Source of the DNA: Saururus chinensis
Taxonomy: Eukaryota; Streptophyta; Magnoliopsida; Piperales; Saururaceae
Length of the DNA stretch: 64,000 nucleotides
Direction of reading: 5' to 3'
Assembly: GCA_035235625.1 (NCBI GenBank)
Contig: CP141140.1
Location: 56,539,351 to 56,603,350, forward strand
Part shown: piece by piece, positions 47,349 through 59,164 of the stretch
Layout of the letters: each line of letters opens with the position of its first letter
Numbering within the stretch: position 1 is the stretch's first letter
Notes under the pieces: model-generated
What the model was told of the DNA's origin: nothing
The model's database searches: none
What the model saw: only the letters and a program-made list of their open reading frames with translations
Position numbers and translations under genes: made by a program

Positions 47349-47570
47349 ATTGTGTTATCAACAACACGCACTCAAGCTAGGTTGTCTTTCGAGTAACACA
47401 TACTATAGTTAGGTTGTGTTAATGATAACATGCACGCCAGTTAGGTCATGTTTTGGACAACATGCACTTCAGTTAGGTTGTGCTATTGATAACACAAACT
47501 AAATTTAGGTCGTGTGATATATAACATGAACCTTGTTAGGTTATGTTTTGAACAACACGAATTTTTCTTT
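47349..47570. repeat. 32-bp tandem array of palindrome-cored units
   Basis: Units begin at 47349, 47381, 47413, 47445, 47477, 47509 and 47540, nearly all exactly 32 bp. Each has the form GTTGTGTTA..GATAACA + TGCAC..CAGTTAG, i.e. a TGTTnnnnnAACA dyad followed by a spacer ending in TTAG. Confidence 0.85.
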
Positions 47571-47766
47571 TGTCATGTTACCGATAACATGATTTTCTTG
47601 TGCACAAAAATTGATAGGCACATCAAAAATTTGATATGGAAACAAACTTTCTCTTTCATTAATGGTAGTTGATGAGTACATTGTTTATACAACAAAAGCT
47701 AAAAAATACATAAGTAGACCACAAAGTACAAAAGTTAAAAAATGTAAAAATAAAAGTAAATCATCG

Positions 47767-48078
47767 CACACCATCTGCCTACAAGAGCATGACCTCATGA
47801 GCCATCAGAAAAAATACTTCTAGATATTTGGGAAATTGAAATAACATTAGATTATGACTCATCCACATCTGAGGCAGATGAGAAGAATGGTGCAGTCAAT
47901 AATGTGATGTGTTGGAAAAATGATTTAACAATACACATCATCAATCTTCGACACCATCCTTCTCATCCGCCTAAAAGGAGGACAAGGCATAGTCGGACAT
48001 TATTTCAATGTCCTGATGTCTATCGCATTTTTTTTCGAATGGCTTATGAGGTCATGCTCATGGAGACGTATGGTGTGC
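47767..48078. repeat. Inverted duplication (potential ~310-nt hairpin)
   Basis: The left arm (about 47767-47908), reverse-complemented, aligns along its length with the right arm (about 47935-48078). Shared blocks are TTCTCATC.GCCT, GTTATTTCAAT.TCC, TCTA..G.ATTTTTT and GGCT.ATGAGGTCATGCTC, ending in ATGGTGTGC. The spacer is about 26 bp. Arms look roughly 70% alike by eye. Confidence 0.8.
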
Positions 48079-48398
48079 AAAACATAAGTCAGTCGTCATC
48101 CATCGCCAATAAGATATCGTTAGTAGCTAGCCGAATATTGTTAGTTGTCACTAGCCAATCACCTATCGCTTTATTCACTTTCAAGTCGCATTTGCCAATG
48201 TCAAACGCCCACCTTCAACCATGTTCCTTAGACGACCAAGAGGTGGGCATAAAATGGTCATCTGGTGGAATGTTTGAGGATTTATATTTGCCGAGATGGA
48301 ACTAGACGCGAAGTAAGGGCTATGTTAGAAATTGGTGTGCCGCGTTGGAAATTGGTTTGATGCATCAGAAATTGGGATAATTTAGTTAATTCTTTGAT

Positions 48399-48416
48399 CA
48401 TGTTAGCGATAACATG
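48399..48416. repeat. Short palindrome CATGTTAGCGATAACATG
   Basis: Near-perfect dyad (one mismatched pair) of the same family as 46475-46494; others at 47574-47591 (CATGTTACCGATAACATG) and 48616-48633 (CATGTTATCAATAACATG). Confidence 0.85.
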
Positions 48417-48807
48417 AAGTACAATTTTCATGTAATCAGCAATACATAGTTACAAAATAAATGTTATATTCATTGTAAGTCCTTTTTTATATGTAATTGG
48501 TAATATGTAATCTCTTTGATCATGTTTCTAATTACACAATATGTATACAGAAGACAATATGAACAATACATTAATCAATATATCACGTTATCGACAACTC
48601 AAACTACATTAAGGGCATGTTATCAATAACATGATGTGCATACAATATCGTATATGATAACACAACATTCATAAAAAATTATGTTTCTAAGAACACGGCT
48701 ATAAAATAACATTTCTTCAAATCAACTAAAGAATGAGGTCAATAAGGCAACCTCGATTGATGTTCCCTATCCGTATGTCAGTTTCTTACTCTTTTGTTCA
48801 CCCTCCT

Positions 48808-51360
48808 TCAGCTTATACTTAGACTAGTAACCACATTTGGAGGGTCAACTTGTGTGTTGCCACAATGTTTGCGATTGTGACCCAATTGCTTGCAAGCTCC
48901 ACATTTGCGTGAGACTTTGACCTTGGGTTGTGATTCTATTTCATTTTTCCTGGACGCTCCTGCTGCTTGAGTGGGATAGGTGGGTTGAATGTAGGCAAAA
49001 CCCCAGTTGGTGCCCACTGGTGCCTATCGGTCATTGGGTATAATGACTTTCGATATGTGTTTTTATATGTTTATGCAAAGTACCACTTTTCGCAGTATTC
49101 AGACACATAGAAGGTTTGTAATCAATTGATGTGATTGCTTGTTTACATGGTAGCCCCAGATGCTAGAACTTTTTGCATGTGCAGCTATGTTTGACAAGAT
49201 TCACATCCTGTTGAATGAATATTGTGTGAATGTGAACACAATAATTGGCATCAAAGTGTTATCAAAACACGACCCATCAATATATGTCGCATGCTCACAA
49301 CTATCGTGTTATTTTAGTAGATGAACATACACATTATTGTGGTTAACGTATGAACATACACATAACATTAATTGCATTTTACTTTGTGATATAGCAAGTT
49401 AACATGAAGTTCATACATTGATACTCGCAATACATGATCATTCCTTGCTTCTTCTCTTTTGCTTTTGATGTGTTTACGAGTAAATGAGGTTACATCTTCA
49501 GTCATATTTTGTCCATTTGTTCAACATTTCTCAAAGAGTGTAGTTATATGCTCATCAACTTGACTTTTTTTAACATTGCATTAGCACTTTCAGACCTAAT
49601 TAAGCTGAGTGTTCCATATCTTTTGCCTATAAATGCAACATTGGCCCAGTGCTCTGCACCTATCTTATCCGGACAAGCAAATATTCGGGATTATGTTCCT
49701 TAATGTTATTCAGTGTGTCATTATACACGTTATGTCTACAAGTTTTAGCTGCCACATGGAGTTGGTTCTTTAAGTAGTTGTCTTTGAATTTGTCCAATAT
49801 ATTGGGTGCCATGTGACTAATACAATATTCGTGGTGTGTAGAGGGAAAATACTACTTAATAACATTTTCTAAGCCCTTCATTCTATCGGAAACAATTATA
49901 TCCAACTCGGTTGGAGGATCAAAAAATAGATAATATTTGAGCGATTCAAGAAATCAACACCAAGTTTTCACATACTCATTCTTAACCATTGCAAACGCAA
50001 TGCATAACATATTATTGTTCCCATCTAATGTAGTTGCTATCAATAGCTAATTGAGATACTTTCTCTTCAAGAAAGTCGCATCTATGGTCTGTAATGGCCT
50101 CATTGTTGTTCTAAAAGTTCTTAAAACTGGACAAAATATCTAAAATACTCTTTTAAAATCGTATCCCTATAGGTCCAAGAATATCACATGATCTGATTGG
50201 AAGTACTACATTCCCTGGATTAATGCTTTCAATCTAAATTACGTATACAATAAGTATGTGATAAGATTCGTCTAGGTCCCCATTAATTAAATCACACAGT
50301 GCTTTACCTGCACGACCGTATTTGAAGTAGTTAACATTAAAAAAGATTAAATGACAAGTTTAGAAGTCATGTTCTCAAGAACATGAAAAGATTACTAGTC
50401 ATGTTTTTGTAAAACTAGACTTTATAATTAGCATGTTCATGGTCACACGATAGGTAAACAAGTTGTGTTTTAAAAAAAAATGCAATTGTTTAAGCCTTAT
50501 GTGGCCGATAACACACCATCTTCAAAAGTTGTGTTTTCATACAACTCTGTAAATATCATAAATATGTTTTACCTACATGCCAATATTTTTTGTAGTTCAC
50601 AGTTATACCCCAGTGCTTCAAAATATATCTTGCTATGCTTTTTGGTGTAATGTTTATTGAATCTTTAAACAACCCATAGAATTTTTTCACAATCCAAAGA
50701 TGCGATGCTAAAGGATGGTCAATTGGCTTTGTTTAGTGTTCCACATGAATGGTTGGGCACTAACCTTGTCACAGTTACATGATCTCCTATGTTTGATGCC
50801 CTTATGTACCACTTACAAAACTGGTTAGAGCACTTTGCAGCGTACGTACTCTTGTTCTCACCCACAACCCAATATGTAAAATTTGTCTTTATTGCAAGGT
50901 CAGTCAAAACCCTTTTAAAATAAACCATGCTTAGGAAATGTGCACCCAATTGGAGTAGATTTTGGTAGTCTCTTGTTTGCAAACTGCAGGTCATTACCTC
51001 ACCCTCACCAAGATTTAGTTCCAACAGGTTGAGATCATGGATTGTCTCCTACTCTGCCTTGGCCTCAACATCAATATTATTAGGTACCTCTTTGTGCCTA
51101 AATTCTTCATGGTCAGACATACTTTCTATATCAATTATGTCATTCTTGTTCCATTGGTCAAATTCTTTGTTATTATAATTTTTAGGGCTATATGGGGGGT
51201 CATAGTTATCAAATGAAATCCATATCGCACCCATTGTGGGCAATATTTCTTCAAATCCAGTATAAATGACTTTTGTAACAAAATTTGTAGGCATTAGAAT
51301 GTTGTACGATGTGTGACATGGATTTTTTGACTTGAAATCTCCCGGTTCTCCCAAACATCA
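48808..51360 (-). pseudogene. MULE (MuDR-type) transposase, degenerate but full-length in layout
   Basis: Minus-strand order is that of a MURA protein. 51354-50719: acidic N-terminal part plus the MuDR N-terminal domain (TNFTYWVVGENKSTYAAKCSNQFCKWYIRAS...PNHSC). About 50700-50560: HPLASHLWIVKKFYGLFKDSINITPKSIARYIL. About 50320-50050: GRAGKALCDLINGDLDESYHIL and the RPLQTIDATFLKRKYL block with a catalytic-type Asp. About 50040-49660: the LLIATTLDGNNNMLCIAFAMVKNE and DIIVSDRMKGLENVI blocks and the HHEYCISHMAPNIL segment. About 49230-49130: a SWIM-like CTCKKF..GLPCKQA. 49017-48808: a CCHC knuckle CGACKQLGHNRKHC. At least four in-frame stops and some frame changes mean it is dead. The 50340-50560 interval looks like an intron carrying the island's palindromes. 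Confidence 0.85.
50368..50385. repeat. Short palindrome CATGTTCTCAAGAACATG
   Basis: Near-perfect dyad lying in the putative intron of the MULE transposase at 48808-51360. Confidence 0.85.
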
Positions 51361-51553
51361 ATGGATATTGATGTGTTAATGAATATGTGATAGAACTCAA
51401 CTTCGTATATTCTGTTACACACTTACAAATTTGTTGTGTTATTGTATCTACACTAAAAAGAATTTGTAATATATTGCTTTTGTATTCCGCATCATTAGTT
51501 ATGCAATATTATAAATATCGTATTTTTGCTGAACATGTTATTCTTTTTGCCAA

Positions 51554-51576
51554 ACACGATATTCTAAATATCGTGT
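51554..51576. repeat. Perfect hairpin ACACGATATT / AATATCGTGT
   Basis: Ten-base arms with a three-base loop just upstream of the minus-strand MULE transposase. A shorter relative, CACGA-ATA-TCGTG, is at 46401-46413 on the other side of the island. Confidence 0.9.
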
Positions 51577-52479
51577 GTTTGAGTACACGATAAAGTATAC
51601 TATCATGTGATCTAAAATTCTTTGTTACCTGATTGTTTCACAAGTGAATTGCGTATCATTGACTCATGATTGCAATCTGCCATTAAATCTGGGGTAAGTT
51701 GATATCACCAATGATTTATCTCTATTGACAGTCTAGTTCCTTTCCACTGATAGTGATTTGTCACTGTTCTTAGGCACTTTTATTCGGAAAACAAAATCGA
51801 TGTTTATTAATTTAAACAAAAAAATTAAAACAAGACCAACCATGAGCAACAGGCTTTGTGTGTGAGAGTCATGACATTCTTCTACGCACTATGGAGCTTT
51901 AGCATTCTGTTGCAAATAGGTCAGAACAAACCTAATTTTATAACTTAATTTGGATGGGGCCAACTTTGTTGTACTGTTGGTTGCCTACATACATATTGGA
52001 TAAGATCTACGATGTTATTCCAATACGATCAGATCCGAACATAGTTTTGCCAAATGGCTATTACATGCATCAAGCATTATGAAATTGTATACGTTAAAAT
52101 ATGAATATCCTTATGTACGAATAAATCATTCAAAATTAAACAGGAATCTAATCAATCATCGGAGTTAAACGGAAGCCAATAAATCTGCGAAACATACCTC
52201 AATGCAGATTAAACAAAGCATTTCAAAGCTTATCAAATTATAACAATCAAAGCAAATCGAAACACATCGGATCATAGCATAGCATATATCTTAAGTAACA
52301 CATGCATTTATGTAATTATATATCTTAGTTAAGATGACAATATTACAAATTAAAATATGCATGCAAATAAATCTAAAAATTAGAAAGTGAAAAATGCTTA
52401 CTCCCCTGTAGTTCCAAAACTCATGACAATTGGAGTTGCTTGTTTCCTTTGGCATCCTTCGTTTCTGGTTTGAAGATGG

Positions 52480-52681
52480 TGGTAGAATCTCCTATTGTTT
52501 CAGTATATCTTTCTCCTTGCATACAAAGGTGGTGGACATCATCTCCCTTTAACCTAAGGCATTTCTCTCTTTCTAGCCCGAAGATAATGGATATAACCTC
52601 CCTTTAACCCGGGACACTTAAAGCTTCTTGTGCCATTGGCGGCAGATAGCATTTCCCTCAACCAGAGACGTTTATCACTCT
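52480..52681. repeat. 56-bp minisatellite, left part
   Basis: Units with CCCTTTAACC / CCCTCAACC followed by ..GGGACAC or ..AGAGACG recur at about 52544, 52600 and 52655, a 56-bp step. The array is cut at ATGCG by the solo LTR and resumes at 55574. Confidence 0.75.
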
Positions 52682-52686
52682 ATGCG

Positions 52687-55568
52687 TGTAACACCCCAAA
52701 TTCTAGGTAAATTTTTTTCTTTTCTTTGCTTGTGTATGTTTGATTAGCTGCTCGTATTTGCTTTTAAACCCTACAATTATTTTGTGTGTTAACCTATTAG
52801 GCTAGTGGTCCAACCTTTATGTGAAGGGGGTAGGCTAGTTAGGGTTCAAGGGTCCAACTTTGGTTTGAAGTCCTAAACGTACTAGGAGTTGGACGTCCTA
52901 CTCGTGCTAGGGGTTGGAAGTCCTAATCGTGCTTGGAGTTTGAAGTCTTAAAGAATTAGTTTATTATAAATTAAGGGAGAGTCCAAGGATTGTAGGGAAC
53001 TCAAAAGGAGGATGACGAGGTAGCCCCTAGAGTGTAGGGGGCGGCCCCTACTTTCTAAGGGGTGACCCCTACAAGCTAGGGGGAGGTTTTTAAGGACTCT
53101 AATTCAAGTTCCTTTTTTAGTAGGAGGAGGGATAATAAATTCTTATGGAGGAGTCCACCTACATTAGTTCAGCCTTCATATTGGCCCCAAATCCTATAAA
53201 CTAGGGGGAATTTTTATAAAAGGAAAGAGGAGGGAGTGTACCTCTCTTTTGTTTGGTTCGGCCTCCTACTTCTCCCATCTCTTCTCCCCCCTCTTCCTTC
53301 TCCCAGCAAGGACCTCCCTAACCAACAGTTTTTAGAAGGCGTAAAACAACTATCTTTGGATTGAATTCAAGGCCTAGAAGCATAGGAGAAAAGGCTAGGA
53401 GCTTTGGGGATGAATTGGTACAAATAGGTGCTTCTTTACACTATTAAACATGATATTTTGGTAGATGTAATTCAGCCATAGTTTAGCCTTGCTCTAGGGG
53501 GATTTTAATGTTATGAATCAGCCTTTACTAGTTTTGAATAATTGTGATTTTATCTCTTATATATATGGCTGAATTGTGCATGAATGATTCTGATTTTTAT
53601 CAAGTATATTAACCCTAATTCATAAAAGCATGTTGCTGATTTTTGTCATCTATCTTAGCCCTATGTTAGGCATTAATGATTCTGATTCTAGTCATGTATA
53701 TTATCCTTAACTTGGGTATAAACTCTGTTGAATTTAATTCTTAGTTTATGACCTTAGTTTAGGACATCCTTTTGTCAATGTAATCCCTGATTTGAAGACT
53801 TGGTTTAGGCTCTATTTTGGTTAATTAAATCCCTGATTTGTGGCCTTAGATTAGGCGATACTTTTATCATTTAAATCCCTGATTTGCAGCCTAGTTTAAG
53901 GCTATACTTTTGTCTATTTAAATTTCTAAATTGTAGCCTTATTTTAGGCTCTACTTTGGCCAAATTAATACAAAATTCTTAGCCTTGATTTATGTTATAA
54001 TCATTCTAAGAGAATACCTAAATTTCAGCCCTAGTTCAGGTTGTATTATTACCTATCTAATACTTGATTCTCAGTTTTGATTTAGGTTGTAATCTTGCTA
54101 ATTAAATCCTTAATTTTTTAGCCTTAGTTCATGATGTATTCATGCTTATTAAGTATCTGAATTTCCACCTAAGAAGCCTTTGAATTTTTGCCTATGTTTT
54201 CTTTAAATTTTAGCTTAAGATGCATTTGAAATTCATCTTATGTTGTCCTTGAATTTCAGCCTTGATTGTGATATACCTTAAGTTGAATGTTGATAATTGT
54301 ATCAGCCTAATTTTGTCATGTTAGGTGGCTAACTTAAGTTGTTATTTCAGCTCCAATCCGTTTCTTTATAATGTTGAATTGGTCAATTCATCTCAGAATA
54401 AGTCTGAGTCATTGTCATGTTGATTAGTTCACATGCTTAAGCCCTAAATATGCCTAGTATCTTGCCAATCATGAGAGTTAGTAGCATACATGATAGGTTG
54501 TGTTTAATATTAAATCTTTGGATGCATTAAGTCATATGTTCTTTCAGCATTGTGTTAGTTCACAACAATAGCCATGGCTGTAATCTTTTAAACCTTTGTG
54601 GTCTCCGCTCCTTTGGGATAATGGATCCCTGTAAATACGCAAACCAGGTTTTTGAGTATTATGGAAGGCTCACCTACCTCTGGCCAATGTGTCCATGAGC
54701 AGAGCTAGTACCTACATCTCTAGACCCATGGCTGATCCAAGTAAATCCCTAGGGATGTTAGGATTTCCCTTCTCCTCTCCTTTGGGATGATGGATCCCTG
54801 CAAATACGCAAATCAGGTTTTTGAGCATCATGGAAGGCTCACCTACCTCCAGCCAGTGTGTCCATGAGCACAACTGGTACCTACATCTCTAGACCCATGA
54901 CTAATCCAAGTAGATCCCTAGGAATGTTAGGATTTTCTTGCTAATGTGCAATACTCCTTGTGAAATGGAGTCGGTTTTTTAGATAACAATAAATGAGTTA
55001 TTTTTTGAATGGTGTAGATATTAGTTGAGTTGTTTAATTTTGCATTAGTTGCCAGTTTGGGAGTGTGGTTTTTCTGATAATCATTACTCTATATATTACA
55101 TTTATGTGGTACTATTTTAGAGGTTGTTTTGCATTGTGTTGACAGATGATTTCTACTATTTTGTACATTATCATAATCTTCTGTTTTAGGGTGGTTTTTC
55201 ATGCTACCTATGAAGTATTTGTAAAAATACTCATGCATCTTTTGATGCAGGATCAGCACCAGTTTCAAAGTAAGAATTTTCTTAGTAGGAGTTGCCCAGA
55301 GTTAGCGGGGTAAATTCTCCACAGCCAGTAGGACATTGGTTCTATTTTTCATGCTAAATTGTAATAATGCATTATGTTGCTATTAGATTTCTAATCTTAT
55401 TATTTTGTTATGTTATAGTACTTGCACTTGGCTGAGCGAAGATCCTAGTTAATGAATATTTTGCTTTAGTAGGTAATTTATTTATGCGTTGTAATGTTGG
55501 CTTGACAAGTTAACACTATGAGTTAACATTGTCACATACTTATGTGAATGAAAACCTAGGGTGTTACA
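52687..55568 (+). mobile_element. Solo LTR, 2.9 kb (fossil), within the minisatellite
   Basis: Starts TGTAACACCC and ends GGGTGTTACA, perfectly inverted 10-bp ends. Flanks are both ATGCG (52682-52686 and 55569-55573). A TTTTATAAAAGG TATA box at about 53214-53222 gives plus orientation. It contains about seven diverged 46-bp units (CCCTGATTTG..GCCTTAGTTTAGGCT) at 53750-54150 and a 169-bp tandem duplication (54608-54776 and 54777-54945). No internal region remains. Intact ends suggest it is the younger insertion here. Confidence 0.88.
54608..54945. repeat. 169-bp tandem duplication inside the solo LTR
   Basis: Two copies starting CTCCTTTGGGATAATGGATC and CTCCTTTGGGATGATGGATC, each running through TATTATGGAAGGCTCACC / CATCATGGAAGGCTCACC and TGTGTCCATGAGCA. 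A related segment occurs in the other LTR at about 42755-42850. Confidence 0.85.
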
Positions 55569-55573
55569 ATGCG

Positions 55574-55920
55574 CCTGTAGGCGATAAACAAACCTTCCCC
55601 TTAACCTTAGGTACTTTACACTCCCCATGCCGGAAGGCTGCAAACATAATCTCCCCTACCCAGAGACACCTTTCTCTCTATGTTCTTGTTGGCGACACAC
55701 ATAATGCCCCCTCAATCCGGGACACATTATATTTCTCGTTCCCGTCGGCTGTAGACAGAACTTCCCCTACCCAGAGATACTTCTCTCATTGTCACCTGAC
55801 GACAAAAGATGAAGCCCCCTCTTACTCTGGGCCACTTTTCTCTCCTCGATGCTCAAGGATGACGGGCAAAGTCTCCTCTTACACCAGGGCATTTTCCTCT
55901 TATATAGTCTCCAACTTGAG
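55574..55920. repeat. 56-bp minisatellite, right part
   Basis: Units recur at about 55597, 55653, 55708 and 55764 (CCCCTTAACC, CCCCTACCCAGAGACAC, CCCCTCAATCCGGGACAC, CCCCTACCCAGAGATAC), 55-56 bp apart, and decay to the right. Confidence 0.8.
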
Positions 55921-56624
55921 GAATCAATACTTCCATTGCATACCCTCGAATTAGCTAAAAATATTTTTTCAATGGACGAAAACAGACTTAGAATGACCCC
56001 TCAAAACTCCTCCCGAAGTTTGGACAAAAATTAGAATTTATAGGAGAAGGTGTGTGAATGTACGGTAGAAAAGGGATACGCTCGCACGGATGTGCACCAC
56101 ATGGCGCATTGACATTCGTCCATGTCACATGGTAGGCACGTGTGATGTGCACGTCAACATGGTGCGCGATGCGTGTGGTGTGATGCCATGTGTACATCAC
56201 ATAGTCAGTCCTATGATCCCGCAAATGGTCGCGATCACACAGCGCGGCGCACGGGCGGCTCGGCTCGGTTCGGCTATGGCTGATGTCATATATTTTATTT
56301 TTTTTCTATTATTTTATTATTATTTTATTCAAATATAATGTCATCTTTAAAATGGGGTATCGACAAGCCCTTCGAGACTAGATCCTAAATAGGTAAATTA
56401 TTCCACACTTTTTATGTAGGTCTCACCCATGTGGCATAATTCCCGAGGTTATAACTTTTGTTCCTAACCTCCGTTTTGCATGTTTTTTAATTCCTTACAT
56501 TCGTTGTTTCGAGCTCTACTTATATATTAGGATTCTATCCCTCTAAATTATTTTAAATTTAACTATAAAGTATATAATTACCCTTAACCCCTTAGTTTAG
56601 GTGTTATCGGAATACAAGTTTATA

Positions 56625-58812
56625 CAACTTGCCAGTGAGTTGCCGCCGGTCACCTTCCGTTAGTGAATTCCTACTTATTGCCGATTAATTCTCTTAATAT
56701 TTTAGTATTCATTTATGAGAATCTATATGGGGATTGAGTTTATTTAAAACCTAAAGACATTTTTGTCTTAAAGTAGACAATATATATTTACTATTAAAAA
56801 TTATAAAATATAAAATATTAACTTTTTTGGTCAAAGTGATATAAAAAATCTCTTTAGACTATTAAGATAATTTAAGCACATAATTTAATCATGGCCATTC
56901 GAAGGCTTTAAATTTCTGGCCATGTCAATTTAAGTTACAAGTTATTCTCAATTTATGTTATAAACACTATAGCTCTATTTAATTTTTTTTGAAAACGAGC
57001 TACTCTTAATTTATATTATATTTAATTATTTACATAAGCTATTGACGCAGAATTCTTGAAAAATGACATGTAATCTTCATTTCTATAAAGAGGTAAAAAA
57101 AATGGCGCATTTACAATTGCCCAAAAAAGTGGAAATCCTTGGGACTGAGGTACGCACCTGCTCGCCTCGGGGCGATGAAGATTAGTGGTTAGCCAGGGGG
57201 GCCACAATCAAACTTCCTGCATCCACGTGGTTGACTTCAAAGTTGCTCCTGGACCACTGCTTGACGCGTCATCGTCTCTCTCCGTTAATGTCTCCGTCAT
57301 TTATAACGACGTAAACGGTGGTAACTGTAGCTTATTTTTGCGTGTGTAGTTATGTCTGCTACCCTAACCCTAACCCGGGTTCAATAATTAGACCTTGGTC
57401 AGTTTTCGCTTTCGAGGATGGCGGGGTCCTCCACTCCGGATTTCTGTGGGCCAGACCCGGTCTGGCTTCGCTTTTTTTAATATACAAAATATTTCATCAC
57501 TTTTAAATTAATAATTTTATTTAATTTTACAAATAAATTATTAATATTAGATATAGGAAATACATATATAATTAATTATTTTTGAAAAATAATTATATAA
57601 ATTTATTAAATAAACTTAAATATTTTAAGTCTCTTAATATTGTAAACGATTATTTTGTGTTATAATAAAAATATATATCAATATATTTAGTGTACATGTT
57701 ACACTTAGTCATTATCATAATAAGTGTTTTATTTAATTTTTAAAAATAAATTAAAATTCTTTTGCTTATATTAATATTTTTATTTAATTTTTTTTAAATA
57801 AGTAAAAATTAATTTATTTTAAAAATTAAATAAAGCTATTAATATAAAACAAAAGAAATATAATATAACTATAAAATTTTATCGTAATAAATAATTTTTG
57901 CATAGGCAGGGACATGTCCAAATGGATCACTACATTTTGTACAAAAATTTCAACTGTTTGTATTCCCTATCATTTTTTTGCAAGCAAGATCTTATAAAAA
58001 TTAAACACTTTTCTACTTAAAAAAGATCTCTACTTGCGGGTCCCCCTCAGCATCTGATGAATTTAAACACTAGGTGCATAATCCTAAGTAAGCTTTTACA
58101 GCTGCCTGCTTATATTACACTTTAAGGATATGTGGCCGCATACCGCCATACTTTCTATCATGATTTCCAGCGGCGGTAAATGCGTGTAAGAATATTTTAT
58201 TTTTATTTTCCTAGAATTAGGATGTGATTACTAACACTTTTACCTATTTATATAAAGATAAGGGGTCTATAATCCCCTATTTTATCCGGCATATCTTACC
58301 CCCATAGAGTCAATAGTTGTTTACCGTATAAATTAATAGAAAATAATTATCTACCATATAATATATATTATAATTATCTATCAATTATGTTAAGAGGGAG
58401 GGCTAGCTAAAAAAATGGGTAGTAAACTCTTTATCCTTAATATAAAAGAATTAAATCAAAATTAAAATTTTAAAAATACTCTTTATTTTCTTTCCTTAAA
58501 ATTAAATTATATTTTATATAGTGATAAGAAAGCGTGTTTTTATCTTCCTCCATTTCCTTCCTCTCATCATTTAACCAAAGAGGACTCACCCTCTTCTTTT
58601 TTCCAATCCCAAATCACGATGGACTCTACTATTATATTGACCTTTTAATGATTTTATTCTTCTTTCGATTCTTAAGTCTCCTTAATTTATTACCCTCCTT
58701 TACTCACAATTTTTTTCTTAATAAACTCAATCCTTTCTGTTTTTGTATTTAGATTGGTAGAAAGCGGGAGAAAGGAAAAAAAATCTTTTTAAAATCTCCC
58801 AGTTTCTATTGT
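56625..58812. other. Intergenic, mostly very AT-rich
   Basis: 57040-57440 is GC-richer with no recognisable gene; 57480-57910 is extremely AT-rich with self-complementary AAATAAATT/AATTTATTT tracts. The phrase CCCTAACCCTAACCC at about 57362 is too short to call telomeric. Confidence 0.35.
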
Positions 58813-58821
58813 TTTGTATAA

Positions 58822-59036
58822 GAAGAAAGTTTATATAAGTCCGGGCTCATATAAACTTACGTAAGCCCGAGTTCTATAGGTTATTGGATTTACATCCGAC
58901 GGCCCATAATACTCATAGGTTTAAATGCCCATGAGTAACTCATAAGTGTTATGGGCCGCTAGATGTAAATCTGATGGCCCATAAAGCCCAGGCTCACATA
59001 GGTGCATATGAGCTCGGGCTCATATAAACGAGACTC
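58822..59036. mobile_element. Palindromic Mutator-type MITE (family A), copy 2
   Basis: Left end GAAGAAAGTTTATATAAG; reverse complement of the right end GAGTCTCGTTTATATGAG. Flanks are both TTTGTATAA (58813-58821 and 59037-59045), a perfect 9-bp MULE-type duplication. The 215-bp body is a near-complete palindrome sharing GTCCGGGCTCATATAA, ATCCGACGGCCCATAATACT and related blocks with copy 1 at 33692-33904. Confidence 0.9.
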
Positions 59037-59164
59037 TTTGTATAATGGGAAAAGAGAAAATAGACTAAAAAGTAAGAAAAAATAAATAAAAATTTGGCCA
59101 AAAATTTTTCTACCCATCAACCATAAATTTTGAGAAAAAATTATTATACTAAACACTTATGTCT

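Larger units (their letters stand above)
51750..56620 (-). mobile_element. Older LTR-like fossil hosting a 56-bp minisatellite
   Basis: The block at about 51970-52030 is, in reverse complement, similar to 43120-43200 of the plus-strand solo LTR (GTAGGCAAC and GATCCGAT phrases). Further right, 55800-56600 resembles the LTR-like block at 14.25-15.3 kb in layout: repeat array, AATTTATAGGAGAAGG leader-like sequence, then a CACATGG-rich segment. So this is probably a minus-oriented LTR, now split by the solo LTR 52687-55568. Edges are approximate and no target duplication was found. Confidence 0.4.

Noticed and set aside
57360-57378. Interstitial telomere repeat (CCCTAACCCTAACCC)
   Set aside because: Only about two and a half units, and of the TTAGGG rather than the common plant TTTAGGG type; chance is adequate.
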